Shown here: in pieces, positions 1 to 8,047 of the stretch | Position numbering within the stretch: the stretch's first letter is position 1 | Layout of the letters: each line of letters begins with the position of its first letter | Source: an uncultured Rubrobacteraceae bacterium | GTDB taxonomy: Bacteria > Actinomycetota > Rubrobacteria > Rubrobacterales > Rubrobacteraceae | Reading direction: 5' to 3' | DNA: 43,877 bases | Assembly (NCBI GenBank): GCA_902806095.1 | Contig: CADCVF010000035.1 | Coordinates: forward strand, 1-43,877 | Notes under the pieces: generated by a model | Told to the model about the DNA's origin: nothing | Databases searched by the model: none | What the model saw: the letters and a program-made list of their open reading frames with translations, nothing else | Program-made: the position numbers and the translations under genes

Positions 1-20
1 AAAACCCGCCGAAGAGCGGG
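1..20 (-). terminator. Intrinsic terminator after tRNA-Glu
   Basis: Read on the minus strand, a CCCGC stem, a TCTTCG loop and a GCGGG stem are followed by TTTT at the window edge. It lies about 10 bases past the 3' end of the tRNA-Glu gene and is the expected shape of a Rho-independent terminator. The T tract may continue outside the window. Confidence 0.8.
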
Positions 21-29
21 CTTGCGGAG

Positions 30-102
30 TGACCCCACCGGGATTCGAACCCGGGTTTTCGCCGTGAGAGGGCGATGTCCTTGGCCTCTAGACGATGGGG
101 CC
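30..102 (-). tRNA. tRNA-Glu (anticodon CUC)
   Basis: The minus strand folds as a standard cloverleaf. The acceptor stem GGCCCCA pairs with TGGGGTC (one G-U pair), the T-loop is GGTTCGAATCC, and the 7-base anticodon loop CTCTCAC carries CTC at 68-66, which reads GAG codons. The discriminator base is A and no CCA is encoded. It lies 68 bases downstream of gltX on the same strand, so the tRNA and its cognate synthetase may share a transcript that ends at the terminator at the window edge. Confidence 0.95.
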
Positions 103-170
103 TTGCCGACAGGCAGAGGAAGATTCTACCCGACGCTCTCCACTTCGTCAAAAGGATTCGGATTTGCCGT

Positions 171-1649
171 CTAGACCGGCAGGCGCTGCATCTTCCTGGC
201 GGCGTCTCCAGCGCGGAGCAGGCTGCGGTCGCGTCCGAGGAGCTGCATGGTCTCGAAGAGTCCGGCGCTCACGGTGCGCCCCGTGACGGCGAACCGCAAG
301 GGGTGTATGAGGTGGCGCGCGCCCTTCTCCTTCTCGGCGGCGAGGCCGCGCACCGCTTCCTCTATCGCGGCTTCGGTCCACTCGGGAAGTACTGTCAGGC
401 GTTCGATGAGTTCGGGGAAGTTCTCGCGGACGAACTCCTTGCCGAACTGTTTCTCGAATTCGGCCTCGTCGTAGTCGAGCGAGCCGCCGTAGAAGTAACC
501 GACTGAGTCAGGGATCTCGGTCGTGAGGGCGATACGCTCTTTCAGGAGGTCCATGATCTCCTGAAGCCGCTGCAGGTTCAGCTCTTCTTCAGTGGCCGCG
601 CCGGATTCGACGAGCATGGGGGCGGCAAGTGCGGCGAGTTCTTCGGGACTCCTGCGCCTCAGGTAGACGGCGTTCACGGATCTCAGCTTGTTCTCGTCGA
701 GGATCGCCGGGTTGCCGCTCACGCGGTCGATTCGGAAGCGCTCGGCGAGCTCTTCCGGGGTGAAGATCTCCTCGTCCGCGGCGTAACCGGCACCGAGGAG
801 CGCCAGGTAGTTGAAGAGCGCCTCGGGCAGGTATCCTCGCTCCGCGAAGTCCTCGACGCTCGCCGCGCCGTGGCGCTTGCTGAGTTTCTTTTTGTCGGGC
901 CCGAGGACCTGGGGGACGTGGGCGAAGGCCGGGAGAGGGTTACCGAGGGCCTCGTGGATCAGGATCTGGCGCGGCGTATTCGAGAGGTGGTCGTCGCCGC
1001 GGATGACATGGCTTATCTCCATCTCCGCGTCGTCGAAGGCGGCGGCGAAGTTGTAGGTCGGAGTGTCCGTGGACTTCATCAGGACGAAGTCTTCGAGGTT
1101 GGCATTCTCGAAGGTGACGGGGCCCCGGATCATGTCCTCGACCACGGTCTGGCCCTCGCGCGGTGTCTTGAAGCGGACGGTGTAGGGCTCGCCCGCCTCT
1201 ATTCTCTCTCTCGCCTCATCCGGGTCCATCTCGCGGTACCCACCGCCGGTGTAGATCGGCTGCCGCCCCTCGGCCCGCGCCCGCTCTCGCATCTCCGCAA
1301 GCTCTTCCGGCGTGGCGAAATCGTAGTAGGCTGCGCCCGAGTCGAGGAACTTCCTTGCGGCCTCGCGGTAGAGGTCGAAACGCTCGGTCTGGCGGTATGG
1401 GGGATGCGGACCGCCGGCCTCGGGACCCTCGTCCCAATCGAGGCCGATCCAACGCATCGAGCGCTTCAGTTGCTCGACCGACTCCTCAGTGGAGCGTTCG
1501 AGGTCCGTGTCCTCTATCCGCAGCACGAACGTGCCACCGTTCTTGCGCGCGAACAGCCAGTTGAAGAGCGCCGTCCGCACCCCGCCGACGTGCAGCCTCC
1601 CCGTCGGGCTCGGCGCGTACCTGACCCTGATCTGTGTGTTGTTTTCCAT
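171..1649 (-). CDS. gltX: Glutamyl-tRNA synthetase
   Basis: This 492-residue class I aminoacyl-tRNA synthetase attaches glutamate to tRNA-Glu in the cytoplasm. The N-terminus has the Rossmann-fold entry RYAPSPTGRLHVGG, which holds the HIGH-type motif. The KLSKR motif (KKKLSKRHG) sits near residue 245, and the length is typical of bacterial GluRS. The C-terminal anticodon-binding region is complete. A tRNA-Glu gene follows on the same strand. The ATG at 1649 has no Shine-Dalgarno sequence but is preceded, 6 bases upstream, by TACGTT, a TANNNT-type -10 box, so the mRNA may be leaderless. Whether the enzyme also charges tRNA-Gln cannot be told from the sequence. Confidence 0.97.
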   Translation of the reverse strand: MENNTQIRVRYAPSPTGRLHVGGVRTALFNWLFARKNGGTFVLRIEDTDLERSTEESVEQLKRSMRWIGLDWDEGPEAGGPHPPYRQTERFDLYREAARKFLDSGAAYYDFATPEELAEMRERARAEGRQPIYTGGGYREMDPDEARERIEAGEPYTVRFKTPREGQTVVEDMIRGPVTFENANLEDFVLMKSTDTPTYNFAAAFDDAEMEISHVIRGDDHLSNTPRQILIHEALGNPLPAFAHVPQVLGPDKKKLSKRHGAASVEDFAERGYLPEALFNYLALLGAGYAADEEIFTPEELAERFRIDRVSGNPAILDENKLRSVNAVYLRRRSPEELAALAAPMLVESGAATEEELNLQRLQEIMDLLKERIALTTEIPDSVGYFYGGSLDYDEAEFEKQFGKEFVRENFPELIERLTVLPEWTEAAIEEAVRGLAAEKEKGARHLIHPLRFAVTGRTVSAGLFETMQLLGRDRSLLRAGDAARKMQRLPV

Positions 1650-1661
1650 AAGCTAAACGTA
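1650..1661 (-). promoter_or_regulatory. Candidate leaderless promoter (-10) of gltX
   Basis: On the minus strand TACGTT (1661-1656) is followed by six bases and then the gltX ATG. A TANNNT box six to seven bases before the start codon, with no ribosome binding site, is the arrangement seen at leaderless actinobacterial genes. No convincing -35 box was seen. This is a pattern match only. Confidence 0.4.
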
Positions 1662-1686
1662 ACACACGGCCAACAGGTTAAAAAGC

Positions 1687-1845
1687 TCACATCGCCAGAG
1701 GAATGGTGCGAGGTTGCCTTCTCTCAGCGTACACGGATCGCACGGTCAAAAGGATCAGATCCGGCGGTTGCCCTATCTCGGGCACGATGGGGATGAGGCC
1801 GAGAGCGAGCAGCCCGAGGACCCAGAGTTCGAGATGCCCCGTCAT
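1687..1845 (-). CDS. Possible small membrane protein, 52 aa
   Basis: A short open frame in the gap between gltX and the YagU-like gene. It starts with ATG at 1845 and is preceded by GAGGT six bases upstream, a plausible ribosome binding site. The N-terminal half is hydrophobic (LELWVLGLLALGLIPIVPEI) and could be one membrane helix. The C-terminal half is polar with several arginines. I do not recognise a family. It is short and may be a chance frame, so conservation in relatives is the deciding evidence. Confidence 0.3.
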   Translation of the reverse strand: MTGHLELWVLGLLALGLIPIVPEIGQPPDLILLTVRSVYAERRQPRTIPLAM

Positions 1846-1881
1846 CGCGCTACCTCACGGGAACTACTTCTCATCGACTCC

Positions 1882-2349
1882 TCAGCGTGGGCGGATCTGG
1901 CTGCGGTCCAGGTAAGAGTAGGCGAGCCCGGTAGCCATAGCGTAGACGGTGTGGTGTAAGAGGTCCGTGGCGTTCGCTTTCCCGCCGTACTTGAAGACCG
2001 GGGCCGAGACGTTCAGCGCTGGCAGGACGACCTGCTCCGCGCCCCACACCAGCCCGAGATGCGCCGCTGTGGTCACGGGACCGGAGAGCCCGGCAGATGC
2101 CAGAAGCCCCCGCACGCCGCCCCAGCCAATACCGTAGCCCCAGTGGACCAGGTTGGAGAACTGGGCCTCGGACTCCTCATCCTTCGGCTGTACATCCAGC
2201 ACCGCCTCGGCGGCCTGGGCGGGGGTCTCGCTCGCGGGGCGGCCGCTCAGCTTCATCTCCAGGGTGCTGGAGACTGTCATCGCGGCCGTGCCCGCCGCGC
2301 CGGCGAAAAGGCCTTTGCCAAAATCTGCTGCCACGTCTCCAAGGCTCAT
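1882..2349 (-). CDS. YagU/DUF1440-like small membrane protein
   Basis: A 155-residue protein. Residues about 9-30 form a Gly/Ala-rich membrane segment (GLFAGAAGTAAMTVSS) of the type found in YagU (DUF1440) proteins. More hydrophobic segments follow around residues 65-110 and 130-147, with the tract TDLLHHTVYAMATGLAYSYL near the C-terminus. It is the last gene of the minus-strand aldehyde oxidase operon, 37 bases after the large subunit. In E. coli yagU also neighbours the paoABC (yagTSR) genes, which supports the family call by context. The function of the family is poorly defined; one report links E. coli YagU to acid resistance. The family assignment is by resemblance and not certain. Confidence 0.6.
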   Translation of the reverse strand: MSLGDVAADFGKGLFAGAAGTAAMTVSSTLEMKLSGRPASETPAQAAEAVLDVQPKDEESEAQFSNLVHWGYGIGWGGVRGLLASAGLSGPVTTAAHLGLVWGAEQVVLPALNVSAPVFKYGGKANATDLLHHTVYAMATGLAYSYLDRSQIRPR

Positions 2350-2386
2350 CGGGTTCTCCTTTCGGTTGGCTTCGTTTCTCCTGTCC

Positions 2387-4471
2387 TCACCGGAGGAGCT
2401 TGTCTGGTGTTATGGGAAGGTCGCGCACGCGTACGCCCGTGGCATGGTAGACGGCGTTGGCGACGGCGGCCGGCGAGCCGACGATACCGATCTCGCCTAT
2501 CCCTTTGGAACCCATGGGGTTGACGTGAGGGTCTTCTTCGTCGATCCAGGCGACGTCGATCTCGCCCACGTCGGCGTTGGTAGGGATGTGGTACTCGGCG
2601 AAGTCGTGATTTACGACGTGCCCGAACCGTTCATCTACCAGGCTCTCCTCGTGCAGCGCCATACCGAGACCCATCGTCATCCCGCCGATGAACTGCGAAC
2701 GGGCGGTCTGGGCGTTGATGACCTGCCCGACGGCGAAGACGCCGGTCATGCGCGGGACACGCACCTCTCCGGTGTCCTCATCTACGCGCGCCTCGGCGAA
2801 GTAAGCACCGAACGCGCTCATCGAATAGTTCTCGGTCTCGGGGTTGTCAGGTGTCCCGGCCTCGACCGTATCGCCCTCGGAAGGGTCCTCGCCGTGACGC
2901 TCGCGGAAAAGGCGGGCCGCCTCGAAGATGGTCGAACCCCAGACCGTGATGCCCGAGGAGCCGCCCGCGACGGAGGCAGACGGCAGGTTGGTATCCCCGA
3001 TCCGCAACTCGATCGCCCCGATGCCGACCCCCAGGGCGTCGGCGGCGATCTGGGTCAGCGCCGTCCACGTTCCCGTGCCGATGTCCACGGCCCCGATCTC
3101 CACGGCGTAGCGCCCTTCACCCAGAGAGCGGACCCTGGCCCTCGTGCCAGGCATCCTGTAGACCGGATACATGGCTGCGGCCACCCCCGTGCCGATGAGC
3201 CACCGCCCGTCCCTCCTCGCGCGGGGCGTGGGATCCCGCCCCTCCCATCCGAAGCGTTCCGCTCCTTCGCGCAGGCAGGCGATCAGGTTGCGGCTGGAGT
3301 AGGGGAGGCCAGTCTCCGCGTCGACCTCGGGTTCGTTGCGAGTGCGGAACTCGATGGGATCGAGGTCGCACCTCTCGGCCATCTCGTCCATCGCCACCTC
3401 TAGGGCGTACATCCCTGGGGCTTCGCCCGGAGCCCTCATCCACGAAGGCACCGGCAGATCGAGGGCGGCGAGACGGTGCGTGGTGCGACGGTTCTCAGTG
3501 GCGTACATCGTCCTCGTCGCGGAGGCGGTCTGCTCGGCGAACTCCTTGATCTTCGCGCTCAGCTCGATGACGTCGTGGGAGATCGCGGTGAGACGGCCTT
3601 CTTCGTCGGCCCCGAGCCGGATCCTCTGTATAGTGGGGGTGCGGTACCCGACGCCGGAGAACATCTGCTGGCGGGTGAGCGCGAACTTTATGGGCCGACC
3701 TTCGATCATCTGCGCGGCCAGCGTCGTGAGGATGGTATTGGCGTGGGGCAACCCCTTCGACCCGAACCCGCCACCGACGTGGGGCGCCACCACCCGCACC
3801 CGGTCCCGCTCGAGCCCGAAGATCCTGGCAACCGTTCTTCTGACGGTGTGAACCCCCTGCGTGGAGTCGTAGAGCGTAAGATCTCCCTCGTCCCAGACGG
3901 CGACCGTAGTGTGCGGCTCCATGGGGTTGTTGTGCTCCATCGGTGTCGTATAGGTCTCGTCGAGCGTTACGGCCGCCGAGGAGAGCGCCCCGTCCACGTC
4001 GCCTTCCGCGGTGTCGGTCTCGAAACCGGCATTGAGCTGATCGGGCGCATACAGGTCGACTCTGTCAGCCCGCAGTCCTACGTCGTGCGACTCCTCGTCG
4101 TAGACGACACTGACGAGCCTCGCCGCGTGCCTGGCTACCTCGAAGCTCTCGGCGACTACGGCACCCACGTACTGGCCGCGGAAAGCGACCTCATCGGACT
4201 GCAGAACCGCGAGCTCTTTATCATGCGTATCTGCAAGCTGCGGCGCGTTCTCGTGGGTGATGACGATGACCACGCCAGGCAGGGCTTCGGCGGATCTCGC
4301 GTCGATCCGTGCGACACGGCCACGGGCGATCTCGCTCTGCACGGGGTAAAGGTAAAGGGGATACTCTGTCTCGTGCTCGTAGGCGTAGCGGGCCGTGCCT
4401 GTAACTTTCTGCGGTCCTTCGATGCGGTCGACGGCCCTGCCGATCGCCCTGCCGGTCGTGGTGATGCTCAT
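2387..4471 (-). CDS. Molybdopterin-binding subunit of xanthine dehydrogenase-family aldehyde oxidase (PaoC-like)
   Basis: The 694-residue catalytic subunit carries the molybdenum cofactor and oxidises the substrate by hydroxylation. It has the family start (AIGRAVDRIEGPQKVTGTA), a HVGGGFGSKG molybdopterin-binding motif near residue 230, a VGQVINAQTARSQFIGG segment, and the C-terminal SKGIGEIG with the active-site glutamate. The CO-dehydrogenase signature AYxCSFR is absent, so it is not CoxL. Length and partner subunits match E. coli PaoC/YagR rather than true xanthine dehydrogenase. The ATG overlaps the stop of the FAD subunit (ATGA), implying coupled translation. No PaoD/XdhC-like cofactor-insertion factor is seen nearby. 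Aldehydes are the likely substrate class by analogy; the exact substrate is unknown. Confidence 0.88.
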   Translation of the reverse strand: MSITTTGRAIGRAVDRIEGPQKVTGTARYAYEHETEYPLYLYPVQSEIARGRVARIDARSAEALPGVVIVITHENAPQLADTHDKELAVLQSDEVAFRGQYVGAVVAESFEVARHAARLVSVVYDEESHDVGLRADRVDLYAPDQLNAGFETDTAEGDVDGALSSAAVTLDETYTTPMEHNNPMEPHTTVAVWDEGDLTLYDSTQGVHTVRRTVARIFGLERDRVRVVAPHVGGGFGSKGLPHANTILTTLAAQMIEGRPIKFALTRQQMFSGVGYRTPTIQRIRLGADEEGRLTAISHDVIELSAKIKEFAEQTASATRTMYATENRRTTHRLAALDLPVPSWMRAPGEAPGMYALEVAMDEMAERCDLDPIEFRTRNEPEVDAETGLPYSSRNLIACLREGAERFGWEGRDPTPRARRDGRWLIGTGVAAAMYPVYRMPGTRARVRSLGEGRYAVEIGAVDIGTGTWTALTQIAADALGVGIGAIELRIGDTNLPSASVAGGSSGITVWGSTIFEAARLFRERHGEDPSEGDTVEAGTPDNPETENYSMSAFGAYFAEARVDEDTGEVRVPRMTGVFAVGQVINAQTARSQFIGGMTMGLGMALHEESLVDERFGHVVNHDFAEYHIPTNADVGEIDVAWIDEEDPHVNPMGSKGIGEIGIVGSPAAVANAVYHATGVRVRDLPITPDKLLR

Positions 4472-5457
4472 CTTCCCTCCGCAAGGTCGAGAAGCGTGCG
4501 GACGATAACGTTGCGGGCGAGCGGGACCTTGAAGGCGTTATCGCGCAAGAGTTCTGCGTCTTCGAGCTCGATATCGGCTGCGGCGCGCAGGTTCGCCTTG
4601 TTTATCGGCTCACCCCTGAGCGCTTCTTCGGCCTTCGTGGCGCGCCAGGGCTTGTGCGCGACCCCGCCGAGCGCGAGGCGTACGTCGCGCACGGTTCCGT
4701 CCTCGCCGACATCGAGCGCGGCGGCGACCGAGACCAGGGCGAAGGCGTAGGAGGCACGCTCGCGCACCTTGCGGTACTTCGAGTTGGCAGCGAGGTCCAG
4801 CAGCGGCAGGTCCACCGCCGTGATGAGCTCGCCGTGCTCCAGGGTCGTGTCGCGCCAGGGTTCGTCACCCGGCAGGCGGTGCAACTCCTCTATCGGGATC
4901 CGGTGCTCTCCGTTACGTCCTTGCACCACGACGAAGGCGTCGAGCGCTGTCATGGCGACGGCCATGTCCGAGGGGTGGGTGGCGACGCAGTGTTCGGAGG
5001 CGCCGAGGATGGCGTGGTTCTTGTTGTGGCCTTCGAGTGCTGAACATCCCGATCCAGGCTCGCGCTTGTTGCACGGGGTGGTCGTGTCCTGCCAGTAGAC
5101 GCAGCGCGTGTGTTGCAGCAGGTTCCCGCCGGTCGTGGCGAGGTTCCTGAGCTGGCCCGACGCGCCGGAGAGCAGGGCCTCAGAGAGCACGGGATAGCGG
5201 GAGCGTATCGTCCTGTCGGCGGCGAGATTGCTGTTGGTGACCGCGGCCCCGATGCGCACGCCGCCGTCCGGTAGCTCCTCGACGCTGTCCGAGGTCAGGC
5301 GCCTCACGTCGACCAGCACCTCGGGCTCCATCACCCCGAGCTTCAACAGGTCGACGAGGTTCGTGCCGCCAGCGAGGAAAGTGGCGTTCGGTTCTTCGGC
5401 GAGCGCGCTGATGGCCCCAGGGATGTCCCTGGCGCGCTGGTAGCGGTAGGGTTTCAT
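4468..5457 (-). CDS. FAD-binding subunit of aldehyde oxidase with extra [4Fe-4S] site (PaoB-like)
   Basis: A 329-residue subunit that moves electrons from the molybdenum subunit through FAD. It has the FAD loop FLAGGTNLVDLLK near residue 28 and ATTGGNLLQ near 107. An insertion holds cysteines 119, 129, 138 and 157 (RCVYWQDTTTPCNKR, GSGCSA, SEHCVATHPSD). The same pattern binds an additional [4Fe-4S] cluster in E. coli PaoB and in 4-hydroxybenzoyl-CoA reductase. The frame stays open upstream, but the ATG at 5457 gives the usual N-terminus MKPYRYQRA and overlaps the stop of the upstream 2Fe-2S gene by ATGA. The 3' end overlaps the start of the large subunit in the same way. Confidence 0.9.
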   Translation of the reverse strand: MKPYRYQRARDIPGAISALAEEPNATFLAGGTNLVDLLKLGVMEPEVLVDVRRLTSDSVEELPDGGVRIGAAVTNSNLAADRTIRSRYPVLSEALLSGASGQLRNLATTGGNLLQHTRCVYWQDTTTPCNKREPGSGCSALEGHNKNHAILGASEHCVATHPSDMAVAMTALDAFVVVQGRNGEHRIPIEELHRLPGDEPWRDTTLEHGELITAVDLPLLDLAANSKYRKVRERASYAFALVSVAAALDVGEDGTVRDVRLALGGVAHKPWRATKAEEALRGEPINKANLRAAADIELEDAELLRDNAFKVPLARNVIVRTLLDLAEGR

Positions 5458-5975
5458 CGGCGCGCCTCTCCCCCGGCCGTCTCCGAGATGGCCGAGACGA
5501 TGTTCACGTAGGCGGCGCAGCGGCAGAGGTTGCCGCTCATGCGCTCCCTGATCTCCTCGTCGGCGAGGACGATCTCGTCGGCATCGAGGTCCGCGGTGAC
5601 GGAGCTGGGCCAGCCCGAACTGGCCTCCTCGAGCATCCCCACCGCCGAGACGATCTGTCCGGGGGTGCAGTATCCGCATTGGAACGCGTCGTGCTCGATA
5701 AACGAGCGGTGCATCGGATGCAACCCGCCGTCTTCCGCGAGGCCCTCGGCCGTGACTATCTCCTCGTCTTCGAACGCGACGGCGAGCGCGAGGCAGCTAT
5801 TGATCCGCCGTCCTGCGAGCAAGATGGTGCACGCGCCGCACTGGCCGTGGTCGCAGCCTTTCTTGGGAGAGGTGATCCCCAGCCGCTCGCGCAGCGCATC
5901 GAGGAGCGTCGTGCGGGTATCCACGGTAAGACGATGCCCTGTGCCGTCTACCTTGATGGTGATCTCCTGCTCCAC
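5454..5975 (-). CDS. 2Fe-2S subunit of aldehyde oxidase (PaoA-like)
   Basis: A 173-residue ferredoxin-type subunit with two [2Fe-2S] clusters. The plant-type cluster motif is GCDHGQCGACTILL followed by a cysteine in RINSC. The second cluster is in CGYCTPGQ and NLCRCAAY. GTG at 5975 is preferred because AAGGAG lies five bases upstream; a GTG at 5981 would leave no spacing. Unlike E. coli PaoA there is no twin-arginine signal peptide before the ferredoxin fold, so the complex is predicted to be cytoplasmic. It is the first oxidase gene, 44 bases after the zinc alcohol dehydrogenase and overlapping the FAD subunit by 4 bases. Confidence 0.9.
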   Translation of the reverse strand: MEQEITIKVDGTGHRLTVDTRTTLLDALRERLGITSPKKGCDHGQCGACTILLAGRRINSCLALAVAFEDEEIVTAEGLAEDGGLHPMHRSFIEHDAFQCGYCTPGQIVSAVGMLEEASSGWPSSVTADLDADEIVLADEEIRERMSGNLCRCAAYVNIVSAISETAGGEARR

Positions 5976-6019
5976 CGTCACTCCTTCCCGTTCTCCTGGC
6001 TACCGCGGCCGTCGTCGGC

Positions 6020-7207
6020 TCAACTTGCCTTCGGGAGCAGCTCCACCTTGATCCAACCAGGACGCCGCTGGTCGAAGACTTCATAAGCCTCTATCGCCCC
6101 TGTAACGGGCTCCTCCTGGGTAAGAATGTCCGTCGGGTCGAGGGCGCCGCTTGCCACGAGACCGACGAGCTTCGGGATGTAGCGTCGGTGGTTGCAGTTG
6201 CCGCCCTTCACCGTGAGGTTGCGCTGCTGGAGCGCCCCGATGGGGAAGGTCATGGCCGGCGGCGGGAAGACCCCGATAACGCTTATGGTCCCGGCCTTGC
6301 ACACGGCTTCGGTCGCCCACACCGCCGATTGCGAGGGGACGCCGCCGGGTTGCCACAGGCCGCCCTCCTGCGGGTTCGTCTCGGGGGCGACCTGGCCTAC
6401 CTCCTGCTCGTCCCTTTCTCCTCCCGGGGCCTCGGCGTCCACGCCCACGGCTTCGATCACGCGGTCGGTCCCGATGCCGCCGGTCAGCTCCTGCACCGTC
6501 CCGACCGGATCTTCCTCGTCGAAGTTCACGACTTCGGCGCCTTGCGCCCGGGCCATCTCCAGACGGTCTTCCCGATTGTCCACGGCGAAGACCCGGCCCG
6601 CACCCATCATGAAGGCGCTGACTATCGCGAACTGTCCGACGGGCCCGCAGCCGAATACCGTGACCGTGTCACCGTCCGAGACGTCGGCGATGTCGGCACC
6701 GAAGTAACCCGTGGGGAAGATGTCGCTGATCATGATCGCCTGCTCGTCGGTGACGTTTTCGGGGAGCTTGACGCAGGTCACGCTGGCGTAGGGGATCCTG
6801 GCGTATTCGGCCTGCATGCCGTCTAGCGGTCCGGTGGCCTCGGGACCCCCGAAGAAGGCGGTACCAGCCTGCGGCCCGTTGGGGTTGGCGTTGTCGCACT
6901 GAGCGTAGTAGCCGGCGCGGCAGTAGGAGCAGTAGCCGCATCCCACCGTCGAGCCGACGACCACCCGGTCGCCGGGGTTGAGGTTACGAACCTGCGACCC
7001 GACCTCCTCGACGATTCCTACACCTTCGTGGCCGAGGATCGTGCCCTCTTTCATCCCGGAGAGGGTGCCCCTGACCATATGCAGATCCGTGCCACAGATC
7101 GCGCTCGAGGTCAGGCGCACTATGGCGTCCGTGGGCTCCTGTATCTCCGGCTCCGGCACATCGTCGAGCCTTATGTCTCCGACTCCGTGAAAGACTACGG
7201 CCTTCAT
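6020..7207 (-). CDS. Zinc-dependent alcohol dehydrogenase, glutathione-independent formaldehyde dehydrogenase type
   Basis: A 395-residue medium-chain dehydrogenase. Catalytic zinc residues are seen at Cys38 (AICGTDLH) and His60-Glu61 (GHEGVG). The structural zinc is held by Cys90, 93, 96 and 104. The nucleotide site is VFGCGPVGQ. A long insertion rich in Gly, Pro and Glu (about residues 255-285) is typical of the Pseudomonas formaldehyde dismutase/dehydrogenase branch. The start ATG is preceded by GGAGGAG. It heads the minus-strand operon with the PaoABC-like oxidase, so it could supply aldehyde to the oxidase or work in parallel on the same aldehydes. The true substrate is not shown by the sequence. 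Confidence 0.88.
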   Translation of the reverse strand: MKAVVFHGVGDIRLDDVPEPEIQEPTDAIVRLTSSAICGTDLHMVRGTLSGMKEGTILGHEGVGIVEEVGSQVRNLNPGDRVVVGSTVGCGYCSYCRAGYYAQCDNANPNGPQAGTAFFGGPEATGPLDGMQAEYARIPYASVTCVKLPENVTDEQAIMISDIFPTGYFGADIADVSDGDTVTVFGCGPVGQFAIVSAFMMGAGRVFAVDNREDRLEMARAQGAEVVNFDEEDPVGTVQELTGGIGTDRVIEAVGVDAEAPGGERDEQEVGQVAPETNPQEGGLWQPGGVPSQSAVWATEAVCKAGTISVIGVFPPPAMTFPIGALQQRNLTVKGGNCNHRRYIPKLVGLVASGALDPTDILTQEEPVTGAIEAYEVFDQRRPGWIKVELLPKAS

Positions 7208-7390
7208 TTATCTCCTCCTCGCAAGATGGAAGCCTGGTCCCGACCCGGCCTTTTGTACCCGCATGCAGGAGCTACGAACCTACGCTTTGCGGCTGAAGCT
7301 TGTCGCAAGTCCGTACCCCGGCAAGACCCGAGGATAACCACACATCCGCCCTTCCGGATGAAAATGGCCCAAAATATGTAGAGCCCTCCG

Positions 7391-8047
7391 TCAGCCGACG
7401 ATCAGCACCTCGAGCGTACGCGGGCCGTGCACGCCCTCGACCCTGTCGAGCTCGATGTCCGAGGTCGCCGACGGACCCGAGACGAAGGTGACGGCCCTGC
7501 CCTCGCCCTTGACAGCCCGCTCCAGGCTGGCGAAGGACTCGGGTACCAGGCCCACTATCTGCCGCTCGCGCACGATGCAAAGGTGGTAGTCGGGCAGGAG
7601 CGTGAGCGCCCGGCGGCCCTGCGCCCTGCCGGCATCGAGCACGATGGTCCCCGTCTGGGCTATGCCGAGGGCGCAGCCCGTCAGCACGGCGTCGCTCTCG
7701 TCGAGCTCCTGGTTGGTGAGCCGGGAACGGGCCGCGTCGTGCAACGTCTCTACGCCCTCCGGGATCCACTCCCTGGGGAGGTAAGGGGGGATGACGAGGC
7801 GTCTCACGCCGCGCCGCCGCAAAGCCTCTTCTATGGCCCGGGGAAGCTCCGCGGGACCGACGCGATGGACCTCTGCCTCGTACTCAGCCGCGCGTTCGGC
7901 GAAGCGCGCCACGATCTCCCCGCGGTCTGCTCTGTCTTCCTTGCGGTAGGCGCGTTCGACGGCTACGGCCTCGGGACGCTCCTCCTCGGGCACGTCGCGG
8001 GTGGCGTGCCTTATACGCCACAGGATCGTCTCTTTCGCCGTCGCCAC
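7391..8047 (-). CDS. lutC: Lactate utilization protein C (LUD domain)
   Basis: A 218-residue LUD-domain protein of the LutC/YkgG family, the third component of the LutABC L-lactate oxidation system. The domain is visible in RRLVIPPYLPREW, the DAVLTGCALGIAQTGTIVLD segment and the Gly-rich C-terminal EGVHGPRTLEVLIVG. The open frame extends further upstream, but GTG at 8047 shares its first base with the TAG stop of lutB (TAGTG), a termination-reinitiation arrangement, and gives a normal family N-terminus. It is the last gene of lutABC; a weak hairpin (CATCCG/CGGATG) lies in the 183 bases downstream without a T tract. Confidence 0.92.
   Translation of the reverse strand: MATAKETILWRIRHATRDVPEEERPEAVAVERAYRKEDRADRGEIVARFAERAAEYEAEVHRVGPAELPRAIEEALRRRGVRRLVIPPYLPREWIPEGVETLHDAARSRLTNQELDESDAVLTGCALGIAQTGTIVLDAGRAQGRRALTLLPDYHLCIVRERQIVGLVPESFASLERAVKGEGRAVTFVSGPSATSDIELDRVEGVHGPRTLEVLIVG

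Noticed and set aside
2153-4750. Long plus-strand frames opposite the aldehyde oxidase genes
   Set aside because: They lie antisense to the molybdenum and FAD subunits, which carry unmistakable cofactor motifs; the antisense products match nothing.
2387-5975. Aerobic carbon monoxide dehydrogenase (CoxMSL)
   Set aside because: The large subunit lacks the AYxCSFR active-site loop, and the FAD subunit has the PaoB-type four-cysteine insert that CoxM lacks.
2387-5975. Xanthine dehydrogenase for purine breakdown feeding glyoxylate to Gcl
   Set aside because: No allantoin, urate or ureidoglycolate genes are present, and the subunit pattern is PaoABC-like rather than XdhABC.
7340-7362. Terminator for lutABC at the CATCCG/CGGATG hairpin
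   Set aside because: The stem is only six pairs and there is no T tract on the minus strand after it.
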